A program made the translations under genes and the position numbers. From Candidatus Devosia phytovorans (GTDB taxonomy: Bacteria > Pseudomonadota > Alphaproteobacteria > Rhizobiales > Devosiaceae), in the NCBI GenBank assembly GCA_029202405.1, contig CP119312.1, positions 1,121,001 through 1,185,000 on the forward strand: a stretch of 64,000 bases of DNA, given 5' to 3'. Positions within the stretch are counted from its first letter, which is position 1, and the number at the start of each line of letters is the position of its first letter. The notes below the pieces were generated by a model that was not told the DNA's origin, searched no databases, and worked only from the letters and a program-made list of their open reading frames with translations. This document shows positions 37,053-45,669 of this stretch, piece by piece.

Positions 37053-39521
37053 ATGGCAATCTTTACCTCGATCGGCGCTGCCATCTTCGGCGCCGGGACG
37101 TTCCTTGCTGGCGTCACGGCCGCAGGCCTTCAGGTCGCGGCCGGTCTCGTTCTTAGTTCGCTTGGTCGCGGCGCTAATGACGCCGAGCCCCAGCCGCCCA
37201 AGTTCGGCGTACAGGGCAAGCTCACGGCCGGCGAAGATGTGCCACGTTCGATTGCCTTGGGCGAAAGCTGCACGGCGGGCTCGCTGGTCTGGCACAACAC
37301 ATTCGGCGCCGGCGGCGTCATGTCGGCCCGCGTCATCGCGCTCTACGATCTGCCGATCCGCGAACTGCGCTATCCGATCGTGGCCGGTGTCGATTGCACG
37401 CTGCTGAAGGATCAGCCGCATCCGAACTATGGCTGGCCGGTTGCCGACTATCGCGTCGGCGGCGTCGATCATCTCTGGATCAAGTTCTACGACGGCGGCC
37501 AGGTGGCGGCCGATCCATTCCTGGTCTCGACCTTTGCTGCCGATCCGGACCGCCCCTATCAAGCTTCGCGCATCGGTCGCGGCATGGCCTATGTGGTGGT
37601 CTTCGCCCGTGCCCCGGAGCGCAACGACGAAGGCGACAAGCCACTGTTTCAGGGCATTCCGGAGCTCAAGTTCGTCACGCACGGCACGCGCTGGTATAAT
37701 CCGGCTCTGGATAGCACGGTCGGCGGTACCGGCGCCCACAGGTGGAATGACTTCTCAACCTGGGGTGGCGTTGGGGACTTCAATCCCTTCGTCCACCTCT
37801 ACAACCTCAAGCGCGGCATTGCCGACCGGGTGTCGGGCCAGTGGCTTTATGGCATGCAGGGCACGAGCGCGGCCCGCCTGCCGGTTGAGAACTGGATTGC
37901 GGCCATTGGTGACGCCCAAGCCGATATCGCCGGTCCTGGCGGCGCGGAGCCGACCTATCGCGCCGGCGGTGAAATCCAAGTCGGTGCGCAGGTTGCACAG
38001 ACCGAAGAAGCGCTGCTCACAGCTGCCAATGCTCGCCTGGTCGAGAATGGCGGCACCTATACGGTCTTTGCCGGCCCACCTGGCGCTCCGGTGATGGCAT
38101 TTACCGATGGCGATATTCTTTCGACCGAGGAGCAGAGCTTCAGCCCGTTCCAGTCGCTTTCCGACACCGTCAACGGCATCGTCGCCAGCTATCCCAACCC
38201 GGCCGAGGGCTGGAACGACAAGAAGTTCACTTCACTCCGGCCCGATCTTGAGCCGGCTGCTGGCAATCGTCGCTTGGTCATCCCGATCTCGCTGGATCTC
38301 GTCCCGTATGCCGGCCAGGTGCAGCGCCTGGTCAAATGGGCAATCGACGAAGCGCAGCGCGCGCGCCGGCATACCTTTGTGCTCGGCCCGGAGTTCCGGC
38401 GGATCGAACCCGGCGACGTGGTACTTTGGACATCCGCGCGCAATGGCTATGTCGACAAGCTCTTTCGCGTCGATGGCGTCGTCTACAAGTTCAACCTCGA
38501 CGTCATCGTCGATTTGACCGAAGTCGATCCATCGGACTACGACTGGGACCAAGCTACCGACTATCGCCCGCCCATTGATGGCCCGCTATCGTTGGTCGGC
38601 CCCAAGCCCATGCCCATGCAGGGCTGGCAGGTATTCCCGGGCATCATCGTCGATGCCGATGGCGCAAGCCGCCGTCCGACCATTGAAGTGCGTGCTGCCG
38701 GCAGCGTGCCGGGTGTGGAGCGCGTCCGTGTCCAGGTGCGGGCAGGGGGCGAAGATGGCCCATTGATCTTCGACGGCGACAGCCAGCCCTACGCCGATCC
38801 GTGGCGTTGGCTGCTGCAGGGCCAGTTCCCGCCGAATGTGCTCTGCTATGTGCGCGGCATCTTCGTCGGTCCGCCGGCAGCCAACTGGAGCGATTGGCTG
38901 GCGGTGACTACGCCCAATATCCGGCTCGGCGCCAGCGATATCGCGCTCGATCTTTCCAACGTCGCCCAGGACGTGCTGGCTCAGCTCGGCCTGAAGCCGC
39001 GCCAACTCATCGAGCAGTTCAAGCAGTTCGGCACGCTGCTCGAGGAGGTCGATCGCGAGAACTATACCAAGCGCGAGGCGCTATTCCGCGAGATCGGCGT
39101 TGAGCTCGAGGGCTTGTCGGCCAGCTTCACTGAAATCATCGAGGTGGCACTCGGGCCGGGCGGCGCAATCGCCCAAGCACTGGAAAGTCTCTATGCAGCA
39201 ATGGGCGGCAACACCGCCGAGGTCAATATCCGGTGGACGGCGCAGGCAGCGCCATCGGGCTACTCGGCGCGCTATGCAGTTCAGGCGGCGGTCAATGACG
39301 GGACATTCCGCTCGGCGACCCTGTTTCTCGATGTGCCAACCGATCCGACCCAGCCGACGCGCATCGGGTTGATGGCCGGGCAGACTGCATTCTTTACCTC
39401 GGCCGGCGTGCCGATCGGCCTTATCAGCGAGGACGGATTCTTCCGCTCTGCTAACGACGCCATCACGATCAACATGCTCACCGGTGACCTGGTCTCGGCC
39501 GGCAACTTCAGCTTCGGATAG
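37053..39521 (+). CDS. Tail tip / host-specificity protein (gpJ-like)
   Basis: An 822-residue tail tip protein. A hydrophobic N-terminal stretch (FTSIGAAIFGAGTFLAGVTA, residues 4-36) is followed by a hub-like region (YRVGGVDHLWIKFYDGGQVA, VVVFARAPERNDEGDKPLFQ), a middle part (RRHTFVLGPEFRRIEPGDVV, VDLTEVDPSDYDWD) and a DUF1983-like C-terminus with a coiled-coil and ENYTKREALFREIGVELEGL, and the ending ITINMLTGDLVSAGNFSFG. The last segment (RSANDAITINMLTGDLV) is typical of J-type C-terminal domains. Likely baseplate and receptor-contact component. Confidence 0.85.
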   Translation: MAIFTSIGAAIFGAGTFLAGVTAAGLQVAAGLVLSSLGRGANDAEPQPPKFGVQGKLTAGEDVPRSIALGESCTAGSLVWHNTFGAGGVMSARVIALYDLPIRELRYPIVAGVDCTLLKDQPHPNYGWPVADYRVGGVDHLWIKFYDGGQVAADPFLVSTFAADPDRPYQASRIGRGMAYVVVFARAPERNDEGDKPLFQGIPELKFVTHGTRWYNPALDSTVGGTGAHRWNDFSTWGGVGDFNPFVHLYNLKRGIADRVSGQWLYGMQGTSAARLPVENWIAAIGDAQADIAGPGGAEPTYRAGGEIQVGAQVAQTEEALLTAANARLVENGGTYTVFAGPPGAPVMAFTDGDILSTEEQSFSPFQSLSDTVNGIVASYPNPAEGWNDKKFTSLRPDLEPAAGNRRLVIPISLDLVPYAGQVQRLVKWAIDEAQRARRHTFVLGPEFRRIEPGDVVLWTSARNGYVDKLFRVDGVVYKFNLDVIVDLTEVDPSDYDWDQATDYRPPIDGPLSLVGPKPMPMQGWQVFPGIIVDADGASRRPTIEVRAAGSVPGVERVRVQVRAGGEDGPLIFDGDSQPYADPWRWLLQGQFPPNVLCYVRGIFVGPPAANWSDWLAVTTPNIRLGASDIALDLSNVAQDVLAQLGLKPRQLIEQFKQFGTLLEEVDRENYTKREALFREIGVELEGLSASFTEIIEVALGPGGAIAQALESLYAAMGGNTAEVNIRWTAQAAPSGYSARYAVQAAVNDGTFRSATLFLDVPTDPTQPTRIGLMAGQTAFFTSAGVPIGLISEDGFFRSANDAITINMLTGDLVSAGNFSFG

Positions 39522-39524
39522 TCC

Positions 39525-40331
39525 ATGCCCATTCGCGGATTTGATACCGAGGGCGTCGTCGCCTGCTTCGACGAGATGCCAGGCGGTGGTGCAGTGTTTG
39601 ATATCGACGCGCCCCGCAATGCGCCGGTGAAGAACCCTGCCCAGCATCTCGACAAGATCGTGTTCCATTCGGACTTCGATCAATACGAGATCGCAGCCGG
39701 GCCGGTCGATGTCTCGATCAACCATGCGGCGCTGCCGACAAAGACGACGGTCATTGGTGTCAGTTCGGGCGGTGGCGGCTGGGGCCCCGTCTTCACGCCC
39801 GCCGTGTCAGTGGAGATCATCAGCGACTTTCGGCAGACCAATACGCTGCTGTTCGCTCATGATCTGGGCTACGTGCCGAAGTTCATGATCGCCTTGGCTG
39901 GTCGTCGCGTGCCAGATGGCTATGTCGTCCAGAATGCAGCGGGGAGTTATCGGCGCCGTGTGGCCTTCTGGGCAAACTCGACGGGCATCTTTGTGCGAGA
40001 CAGTGCCTCGGCAGCTGCGGTCGCTTGCCCAGCGATCACCTTGGACTACCGCGTGCTGGTTTTCCGAAACAGCGAAGCCGATCCGGCAAAGCCGCTGTTC
40101 TCCGGTGGGCCAGGTGAGCCGCTGATCCTGGCACGAGGCGTGATCGACAGCTCAAAGAAGTACCTGCGCCGCACCGGCGTCGGCGACACGCCATTCGCTC
40201 AGAACTTGGGCCGGACGCTCGACTGCAACAATGGGTCGATGGCGTCCGCCAGTGGCGGCGTTGTGATCACGGAGGCCGGCTATGGCGGCTCATTGCCGGC
40301 GCCGCCTTTTATTTCGGTGGGTGTCGACTGA
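39525..40331 (+). CDS. Hypothetical tail-tip-associated protein
   Basis: A 268-residue protein, MPIRGFDTEGVVACFDEMPG. Beta-rich with Gly/Ala loops (TKTTVIGVSSGGGGWGPVFT, DLGYVPKFMIALAGRRVPDG, VVFRNSEADPAKPLFSG). It starts 3 nt after the tip gene's stop. The pattern resembles DUF-type minor tail proteins located between tip and fibre genes. No enzymatic motif. Confidence 0.6.
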   Translation: MPIRGFDTEGVVACFDEMPGGGAVFDIDAPRNAPVKNPAQHLDKIVFHSDFDQYEIAAGPVDVSINHAALPTKTTVIGVSSGGGGWGPVFTPAVSVEIISDFRQTNTLLFAHDLGYVPKFMIALAGRRVPDGYVVQNAAGSYRRRVAFWANSTGIFVRDSASAAAVACPAITLDYRVLVFRNSEADPAKPLFSGGPGEPLILARGVIDSSKKYLRRTGVGDTPFAQNLGRTLDCNNGSMASASGGVVITEAGYGGSLPAPPFISVGVD

Positions 40332-41062
40332 TGCCTGTGTTCAATGACGAACTGGGCAACATCTTTCATACCGACGGGGATCGCATCGTCTGGGCGACGA
40401 CGCGCCGGCCCGCGCTGCTGCTGCCTGATCAGAAGATCATCATCGACCCATTCACTGTCCAGTTTCCGGACTTCGTGAAGAACAACGCCTACGGCTTCGC
40501 CGTCGACACGACGACCTCTCAAAGCACCTGCATGTCGATGGTCACCATCGTGCCGCAAGAATGGGATTCGGGACTGTCCGAGCTGGCCACCCTCTCAGAA
40601 CAGTTCAACTACTTCGAGACCGAGATCACCCTCACGCGCATCAAGACGCCTTCGAACTTCATGCAGTTGCCGTTTCCTGACTGCTGGGGATCTGGGACAA
40701 CGCACATGTGTGACGGCGGGGCGCTGATGGAAGCGACGGGCATGCTCGTCCGCATCTTCACGATCGAGCGCGACGGCGACAAGATCTGTCTGCGCCGCAA
40801 GCAGTCCGTGACGAATGGTGGCGCCCGCTTCGTCTGGAACAGCAACAACAATAACGATACCGCCGCCGGTGGCATGCGCAACGGCTGGACCCATGGCGGC
40901 AATCCGAACGGCTGGGTTGCCGCGCAGATCGACTACAAGGCCGGCGGCAATATTCAGAAGCGCCGCGGCGGCTCCAATGCCTGCTCATTGTCCGACCCGA
41001 CCGACTACGAATCCATCTGGCGAGGCAAGCTCGTCATCACGCCCGGCTACATCAAGCCCTAG
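40331..41062 (+). CDS. Hypothetical minor tail protein
   Basis: A 243-residue protein, MPVFNDELGNIFHTDGDRIV, with LQLPFPDCWGSGTTHMCDGG-like central sequence (FMQLPFPDCWGSGTTHMCDG) and a Gly/Asn-rich end (NNNNDTAAGGMRNGWTHGGN). It overlaps the previous stop by 1 nt. Beta-rich; probably part of the tail tip or fibre base. Confidence 0.6.
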   Translation: MPVFNDELGNIFHTDGDRIVWATTRRPALLLPDQKIIIDPFTVQFPDFVKNNAYGFAVDTTTSQSTCMSMVTIVPQEWDSGLSELATLSEQFNYFETEITLTRIKTPSNFMQLPFPDCWGSGTTHMCDGGALMEATGMLVRIFTIERDGDKICLRRKQSVTNGGARFVWNSNNNNDTAAGGMRNGWTHGGNPNGWVAAQIDYKAGGNIQKRRGGSNACSLSDPTDYESIWRGKLVITPGYIKP

Positions 41063-41070
41063 GAAATCTC

Positions 41071-42972
41071 ATGCCACTCGAAACTTGGTACTCAACCGGC
41101 ACTGTGTCGGTGGAGGGCGGCAGCACGACCGTCACCGGCACCGGCCTCTTCTGGGGCGAGGATGCCATCATGCCGGGCGATCTGTTCGCTGATCCCGCGC
41201 AGCCGCTGGTCCCGCCACAGCGCGTCAAGGAGGTGACAGGCAACGCCGAGTTGGAGCTTTGGGCGCCATGGCCCGGCGCAGACATGGCAGCGGACCCATA
41301 CGAGATCCGCTATGTCGGCATCATCGAGCGCTCGACAGCCCAAACCCGAAAGGTGCTGGAGCAGTTGGGCGAGATCAGCGCTTATTTCGACGTGCAGGTG
41401 AATACGCTGGCCGATCGTGCAGCCTTTGATGCTCGGCCAGCTGGTTATCGCGTGCTGGTGTCCGACGTCGGCGATGGCCGCGCCGAAATCTTCTCGAAGA
41501 TGTCCAGCGTCAATGCAGACTGGAGCGATGGCGCGCCATTGGGCGAGATCGGTCCCGAAGGTCCACGCGGTCCAAGCGGCATCACCTGGCGCAACAGTTG
41601 GGACAGCGTGACCGTTTATGCCGCCCAGGATGGAGTGCTCTATAACGGCTCATCTTGGCGCGCCAAGCAAGCCAGCACCAATCAGGCGCCGCCGGCACTC
41701 CCCGACATCGAGAATACCTATTGGCATCTCGTCTCACAGGCTGGCGCCAACGGCACAGGCACCGGCGACGTAGTTGGTCCGGCGTCATCTGTCAGTGGAC
41801 GCATTGCGTTGTTCAGCGGCACGACAGGCAAGCTGCTGTCGCAAGCTGGGTTGCTCATCACTGATCTTGAGCCGGCTCGCACGCTTGCAACGCTTGCCGA
41901 AGCCCAGGCGGGAACTGGCACGACGACCAGGGGATGGACGCCTCAGCGCATTGCCCAAGCCATCCTTGCTCTCTCGCCACCCACCGACACCTCGGATCTT
42001 GAATTCACCGTTTCGCAGCTTGCCATGCTCATGGCTGATGCAAATAACCAGGCACAGTTCTTAGGTTCGAACGGCAATCGCTTCGCCGATAGCCTCGATG
42101 CTCTGACTTATGTCGACGTCGCAGGTGCGACCAATCTGGATAGTTCCTTTTCAGGCCTGCTTAAGCCCAGCCTTGCGGCAGGGATTCTTATCCCGCGGAC
42201 AACGGGAATTGCTATTGGCAATATGACCGCTGCTGCGGGACTGTCAGCAGCATTCGATGGGGCAACCTCACAAGCCTCAGGTTCGTGTGCGGGCTACACC
42301 GGAGTCGGCACCTCAAACGCCGCCTTCATCGGAAAAAATTATAGTGCCTCTCCGCAGAGAATATCTTCGGCAGTTGTTTTCGGAAGTAACGAAGCGGGCC
42401 TTTACGCCGGTGCTGATCCGGCAGTCGTTCTGAATCTTCGCGGCAAGAATGGATCAGCACCAACGAGTGCAACTGACGGTGTTTTGATCGGTAGTCTATC
42501 TTTCGCAGATACGGCAAATGAAAGCGCTGGCCGAACAATCGTTTGCACAGACCTCAGTACCGCTTGGGATTATGTGTTTGTTCAGTTGACCAGCAACTAT
42601 GCGGGTAATATCGGCCACGTCGTCGCGGAGGTGCAATTCTACCCTCCAGGCGCGCCTAACAATCTATCCGTCAGGTCAGCTGCTTTCACTGCCGCTTCGG
42701 TTCCGGCTCGTATGAAGTCGCTAATCAACGTTCGCGAGGTCGAGGCTGCAGTGGCCGGGACAGACTATCTGCTCGATTGCAGCCGCGATAGCGGCGCGAC
42801 CTGGACACCGATGGCTCTGACAGAGCGCTACACCTCGGGCAACCTCCGCGTCGTCGAGACCGCCGAAACAGACGTCTCGGGCCAGCCGTCCGGAACGTCG
42901 CCTCGCTGGCGCTTCCGCACCCTCAACAACAAGAACGTCGAGCTGCATGACGTCTATCTCTACTGGAGCTAA
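41071..42972 (+). CDS. Tail fibre protein
   Basis: A 633-residue fibre. N-terminal anchor-like region (ETWYSTGTVSVEGGSTTVTG, TGLFWGEDAIMPGDLFADPA), then a collagen-like patch (GEIGPEGPRGPSGITW), a CBM5/12-like module (WRNSWDSVTVYAAQDGVLYN with NTYWHLVSQAGANG), a repeat region and a C-terminal part from about residue 330 with strongly shifted base use, ending in FRTLNNKNVELHDVYLYWS. The 3' part (about 42060-42720) is AT-richer than its surroundings, typical of exchanged receptor-binding domains. Confidence 0.72.
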   Translation: MPLETWYSTGTVSVEGGSTTVTGTGLFWGEDAIMPGDLFADPAQPLVPPQRVKEVTGNAELELWAPWPGADMAADPYEIRYVGIIERSTAQTRKVLEQLGEISAYFDVQVNTLADRAAFDARPAGYRVLVSDVGDGRAEIFSKMSSVNADWSDGAPLGEIGPEGPRGPSGITWRNSWDSVTVYAAQDGVLYNGSSWRAKQASTNQAPPALPDIENTYWHLVSQAGANGTGTGDVVGPASSVSGRIALFSGTTGKLLSQAGLLITDLEPARTLATLAEAQAGTGTTTRGWTPQRIAQAILALSPPTDTSDLEFTVSQLAMLMADANNQAQFLGSNGNRFADSLDALTYVDVAGATNLDSSFSGLLKPSLAAGILIPRTTGIAIGNMTAAAGLSAAFDGATSQASGSCAGYTGVGTSNAAFIGKNYSASPQRISSAVVFGSNEAGLYAGADPAVVLNLRGKNGSAPTSATDGVLIGSLSFADTANESAGRTIVCTDLSTAWDYVFVQLTSNYAGNIGHVVAEVQFYPPGAPNNLSVRSAAFTAASVPARMKSLINVREVEAAVAGTDYLLDCSRDSGATWTPMALTERYTSGNLRVVETAETDVSGQPSGTSPRWRFRTLNNKNVELHDVYLYWS

Positions 42973-42975
42973 TCC

Positions 42976-43284
42976 GTGAGCTATCTGCACGCGCCTGACG
43001 ATCTGCCGCGCCTTCCACATCTGGAGCCAGATCAGTTCTGGTTTATCCTTCGCGCCTCGGGTCAGGAGCAGCAGCTTCTGACTTGGGTTGCCAACCTGAA
43101 TGATCCGGGCGCCGAGGAGGAGCCAAACCCCGGATACGACCCGATGGAGTGGGCGCAGGTCTCGGCGAAGCTCCAGTTCGCCAAGTTCTTCGAGCGTGAC
43201 CATCCGATGGTCGAAGGCGCGCGTCAGGCGCTGGGGCTGTCGCCGGAAGAGCTCGACGCGCTGTGGCAGTACGGTGCGGGCTAA
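42976..43284 (+). CDS. Small fibre-associated protein
   Basis: A 102-residue acidic protein, GTG start at 42976, 3 nt after the fibre stop. WFILRASGQEQQLLTWVANL and PMEWAQVSAKLQFAKFFERD are soluble and helical. Position after the fibre gene suits a fibre assembly chaperone, but the sequence does not match one I know. Confidence 0.55.
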   Translation: MSYLHAPDDLPRLPHLEPDQFWFILRASGQEQQLLTWVANLNDPGAEEEPNPGYDPMEWAQVSAKLQFAKFFERDHPMVEGARQALGLSPEELDALWQYGAG

Positions 43285-43458
43285 CATGCTTCCATATGTT
43301 TGGCGTGGCCCTCAACTTCCATAGTCCCGGACGACTGGGTGTTGACGCAAATAAATGATGTGGCAAGTACCGACGCAAATTAACAAATTTCTATAAAGAC
43401 ACTGGCGAAACGCTAAATTTCAGGCATTCTGCATTGAAATATTCTTCGGGGCTCAAAT

Positions 43459-43908
43459 ATGGATATGCCGATCGACAGAAGTTTGAATGACCGCCGCCTT
43501 GTGATACACGCCGCAGGTATCGTCGCTTCATATGTAAGTAACAATGCTGTCGAACCAAATGACTTGGTCAGGGTGATCGCTGACACTCATCGAGCACTGA
43601 TTGCGATCTCGGCGCCGCCGCCCGCGCCGGAAGACGCCAAACCAGATTCTGCACTTTCAAAGAAAAAGACGATCTATCCAGAGTACCTGATCTGCCTCGA
43701 AGACGGGCTGAAATTCAAAACTCTGAAACGCCATCTTGCATCACTGGGCATGACGCCGCAGGAGTACCGAGCAAAGTGGAACTTGCCCTACGACTACCCG
43801 ATGGTCGCAGCAAAATATGCTGCGCGTCGTTCCGAACTCGCGAAAAAGACAGGTCTCGGGGCAAAAGGCAGTGCCGCAAAATCGGCAGTTAACAAGAAAA
43901 CGCCCTAG
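43459..43908 (+). CDS. Ros/MucR-family regulator with altered zinc site
   Basis: A 149-residue transcription factor. Residues about 73-135 match Ros/MucR closely: YPEYLICLEDGLKFKTLKRH, then LASLGMTPQEYRAKWNLPYD and YPMVAAKYAARRSELAKKTG. The CxxC of the prokaryotic Ros zinc finger is C79-x2-D82 here (CLED) and the second His is not evident after H92, as in the zinc-free Ros homologues of Mesorhizobium. Ros/MucR regulate exopolysaccharide, motility and virulence genes in alphaproteobacteria. The gene is in a phage context, between the fibre and lysis genes, and its stop lies inside a hairpin. Confidence 0.85.
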   Translation: MDMPIDRSLNDRRLVIHAAGIVASYVSNNAVEPNDLVRVIADTHRALIAISAPPPAPEDAKPDSALSKKKTIYPEYLICLEDGLKFKTLKRHLASLGMTPQEYRAKWNLPYDYPMVAAKYAARRSELAKKTGLGAKGSAAKSAVNKKTP

Positions 43909-43931
43909 GGTCACGGCGACGACCCTAGGGC
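43902..43931 (-). terminator. Inverted repeat overlapping regulator stop (minus-strand terminator)
   Basis: GCCCTAGGGTC (43902-43912) pairs perfectly with GACCCTAGGGC (43921-43931). On the minus strand the stem is followed by GTTTTCTTG, a T run, so it ends leftward transcription. On the plus strand it has no T run. The regulator's stop codon (43906-43908) lies within the left arm. Confidence 0.7.
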
Positions 43932-43985
43932 GCACAGCGCATAGTCTGGAGACTCTGTCGCTGATCCTAAAATCTACAAGACTGA

Positions 43986-44120
43986 CTATGGTTGCTTAGG
44001 AATATCGCCGACATATCGAATTGTTAGCCAGACAATCAAGACAGCCAAGCAGAGCAAAACAATTTGGCCAACCCAAATTGCTAATCGCGACACCCCTTTA
44101 TTTGCGTGAGCTTGTTTCAT
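43986..44120 (-). CDS. Possible 44-residue membrane protein
   Basis: ATG at 44118-44120, stop TAG at 43986-43988. MKQAHANKGVSRLAIWVGQI continues VLLCLAVLIVWLTIRYVG, one membrane helix with a short tail. The minus-strand terminator at 43902-43931 lies just downstream. No good ribosome site is visible, so support is moderate. A small holin-like or membrane stress protein would fit the neighbourhood. Confidence 0.4.
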   Translation of the reverse strand: MKQAHANKGVSRLAIWVGQIVLLCLAVLIVWLTIRYVGDIPKQP

Positions 44121-44187
44121 CGCCAAGTAACGGCGGGAAGCAGATTGGGTTGCTTAGTTTAAATCATAAGAGATCGCGTAAAACCAA

Positions 44188-44218
44188 GACGCCCGCCTCG
44201 TGTGATGAGACGGGCGTC
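44188..44218 (-). terminator. Inverted repeat, probable leftward terminator
   Basis: GACGCCCG (44188-44195) and CGGGCGTC (44211-44218) enclose 15 nt. On the minus strand the stem is followed by TTGGTTTTAC, a weak T run. On the plus strand no T run follows. Confidence 0.5.
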
Positions 44219-44347
44219 CTCCCGAGCAGGCACTCAGGATGTGCGCGGGCATCATTGCAAGCGTACAAGGATTATAGACCTAACGCCTGAACGGCCTATG
44301 AATTTGCTGTTCAAATGACGCAGGCCGGGAAGGCCAAAAAAAGCAAA

Positions 44348-44382
44348 TGCCCCAGACCACCTGACAGGGAAAATCTGGGGCA
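44348..44382 (-). terminator. Inverted repeat with T run on minus strand
   Basis: TGCCCCAGA (44348-44356) pairs with TCTGGGGCA (44374-44382). On the minus strand it is followed by TTTGCTTTTTTT. It can stop transcription coming leftward from the 44817 gene. The 9-bp stem is perfect. Confidence 0.65.
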
Positions 44383-44620
44383 CTGGGCGCGAACGCGTTT
44401 GGAGACGGGCGCCAGCAATCTAACTCAGTAAATCACCGAAGGTTGCCGGCAAGCACCTTCACTTCCTTATATCATTAGAGAATTCCCATGAACTTCGTGG
44501 CCTCTGGACGACGCCTTGGGCAAAGGGAAGTCTACCGGCCAAGAGCGATGAGTATTCGCCTTTACACTTCGCGGAATAAATAGTTTTCTCCGTCCGCCCG
44601 GACGGGAATACGGTCGATAG

Positions 44621-44654
44621 GGAGGGCGCTGCTATGCTAGCCGCCCTCCTTTTT
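44621..44654 (+). terminator. Intrinsic terminator with T run on plus strand
   Basis: GGAGGGCG (44621-44628) pairs with CGCCCTCC (44642-44649) and is followed by TTTTT (44650-44654). It points rightward, although no plus-strand gene lies just upstream except the regulator 700 bp away. This makes a small RNA between 44390 and 44654 a fair possibility. Confidence 0.75.
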
Positions 44655-44664
44655 CATTCTAAGG

Positions 44665-44817
44665 TCAGTCTTCATACCGTTCGAACAGCGCGACCTTAAC
44701 GGGGTAAGACAGTACGATCTTCTCTCCGCAATTCTCACACTCATAGAACTGGACGGCTTTGAACCATTTCCCGAGGCATGTGCGAGGGGTGCTGCACCGC
44801 GGGCAGAGGTAAGTCAT
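44665..44817 (-). CDS. Small zinc-ribbon protein
   Basis: A 50-residue zinc ribbon: MTYLCPRCSTPRTCLGKWFK then VQFYECENCGEKIVLSYPVK, two CxxC pairs. The start is the one that begins directly with the ribbon; a longer in-frame start (44850) is possible. Transcribed leftward towards three minus-strand terminators. Probably nucleic-acid or protein binding; role unknown. Confidence 0.55.
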   Translation of the reverse strand: MTYLCPRCSTPRTCLGKWFKAVQFYECENCGEKIVLSYPVKVALFERYED

Positions 44818-44961
44818 CGACACTGAGTTCAGTTTCGGTGAGAGCGCCATTTTTTGGCTACGGGCGACGCTCTGCATTGGATTTGCAGAGGCTCCGGAAG
44901 TTTCTGCGTCTATCCGCTGTCGACCGGCGGTCTTTACTTTCACTCATCACAGGAGGCCGCC

Positions 44962-45636
44962 ATGGCCCTAAACGACGCGTTCTTCAGCGCGGTGCGGTCG
45001 TCGCTCTATGGCGGCTCGTTCAACCAGGTGCAGGTCAATGCGCTCAATGCCATCGGCGCTGCATGGGAGCAGTATGGCGACGGCGACAATCGCAAGTTGG
45101 CCTATATCCTCGCCACTGCTCATCACGAGACTGGAGCCTTCAAGTGGCTCCATGAAATCTGGGGCCCGACCGATGCGCAGCGCCGCTATGAGGGCAGGGC
45201 GGACCTTGGCAACACTCAGCCGGGCGATGGCAAGCGCTATATGGGGCGCGGCTTCGTGCAGCTCACCGGCCGTCGCAATTATGCTGACTGGTCCAAGCGT
45301 ACCGGCCTCGATCTGATCGCCAAGCCTGACCTTGTCGTCGAGCCTGCGGTGGCGGCGCGCATCCTCGTCCAAGGCTCAATGCTCGGCACCTTCACAGGCA
45401 AGAAGCTCGGCGACTATTCGGTCTTTAAGGATATGCGCCGGGTGATCAACGGCACCGACAAGGCTGACTTGATCGCCGGTTATGCCGAGAAGTTTCTGGC
45501 GGCCCTCAAAGCTGGCGCATCGGCTGAACCAGCGTCAATGGTTCCCGCTGAGCCCGCAACACCCAATGCTGACGTGATCCGCCAGCAGATCAAGATCATC
45601 CGCGCCGGTCTCGACGCGCTTGAAGCCGCGCTCTAG
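44962..45636 (+). CDS. GH19-type endolysin (chitinase/lysozyme-like)
   Basis: A 224-residue glycoside hydrolase family 19-like endolysin that cuts peptidoglycan at lysis. The catalytic Glu is E56 in TAHHETGAFKWLHEIWG; GRGFVQLTGRRNYADWSKRT (residues 96-115) is the conserved substrate-binding motif. The last 40 residues (IRQQIKIIRAGLDALEAAL) are a helical tail. CACAGGAGGCCGCC is a strong ribosome site. No signal peptide, so export needs the holin. First gene of the lysis cassette. Confidence 0.9.
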   Translation: MALNDAFFSAVRSSLYGGSFNQVQVNALNAIGAAWEQYGDGDNRKLAYILATAHHETGAFKWLHEIWGPTDAQRRYEGRADLGNTQPGDGKRYMGRGFVQLTGRRNYADWSKRTGLDLIAKPDLVVEPAVAARILVQGSMLGTFTGKKLGDYSVFKDMRRVINGTDKADLIAGYAEKFLAALKAGASAEPASMVPAEPATPNADVIRQQIKIIRAGLDALEAAL

Positions 45637-45669
45637 GCGCAAAACCACCTCACATCATCGGAGAATACC

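Larger units (their letters stand above)
43909..44660. other. Hairpin-rich 750-bp region, few proteins
   Basis: The stretch holds one possible 44-residue gene (43986-44120, minus) and at least four strong inverted repeats (43902, 44188, 44348, 44621). A further hairpin, CCGTCCG-CC-CGGACGG, is at 44590-44605, just before the plus-strand terminator. Longer frames in this stretch (for example 44021-44290 plus) have improbable composition. A small RNA ending at 44654 is possible. Confidence 0.5.

Noticed and set aside
44021..44290. 89-residue plus-strand frame between regulator and lysis genes
   Set aside because: Composition (many Ser/Arg/Lys/Gln), no ribosome site, and it runs through two strong inverted repeats.
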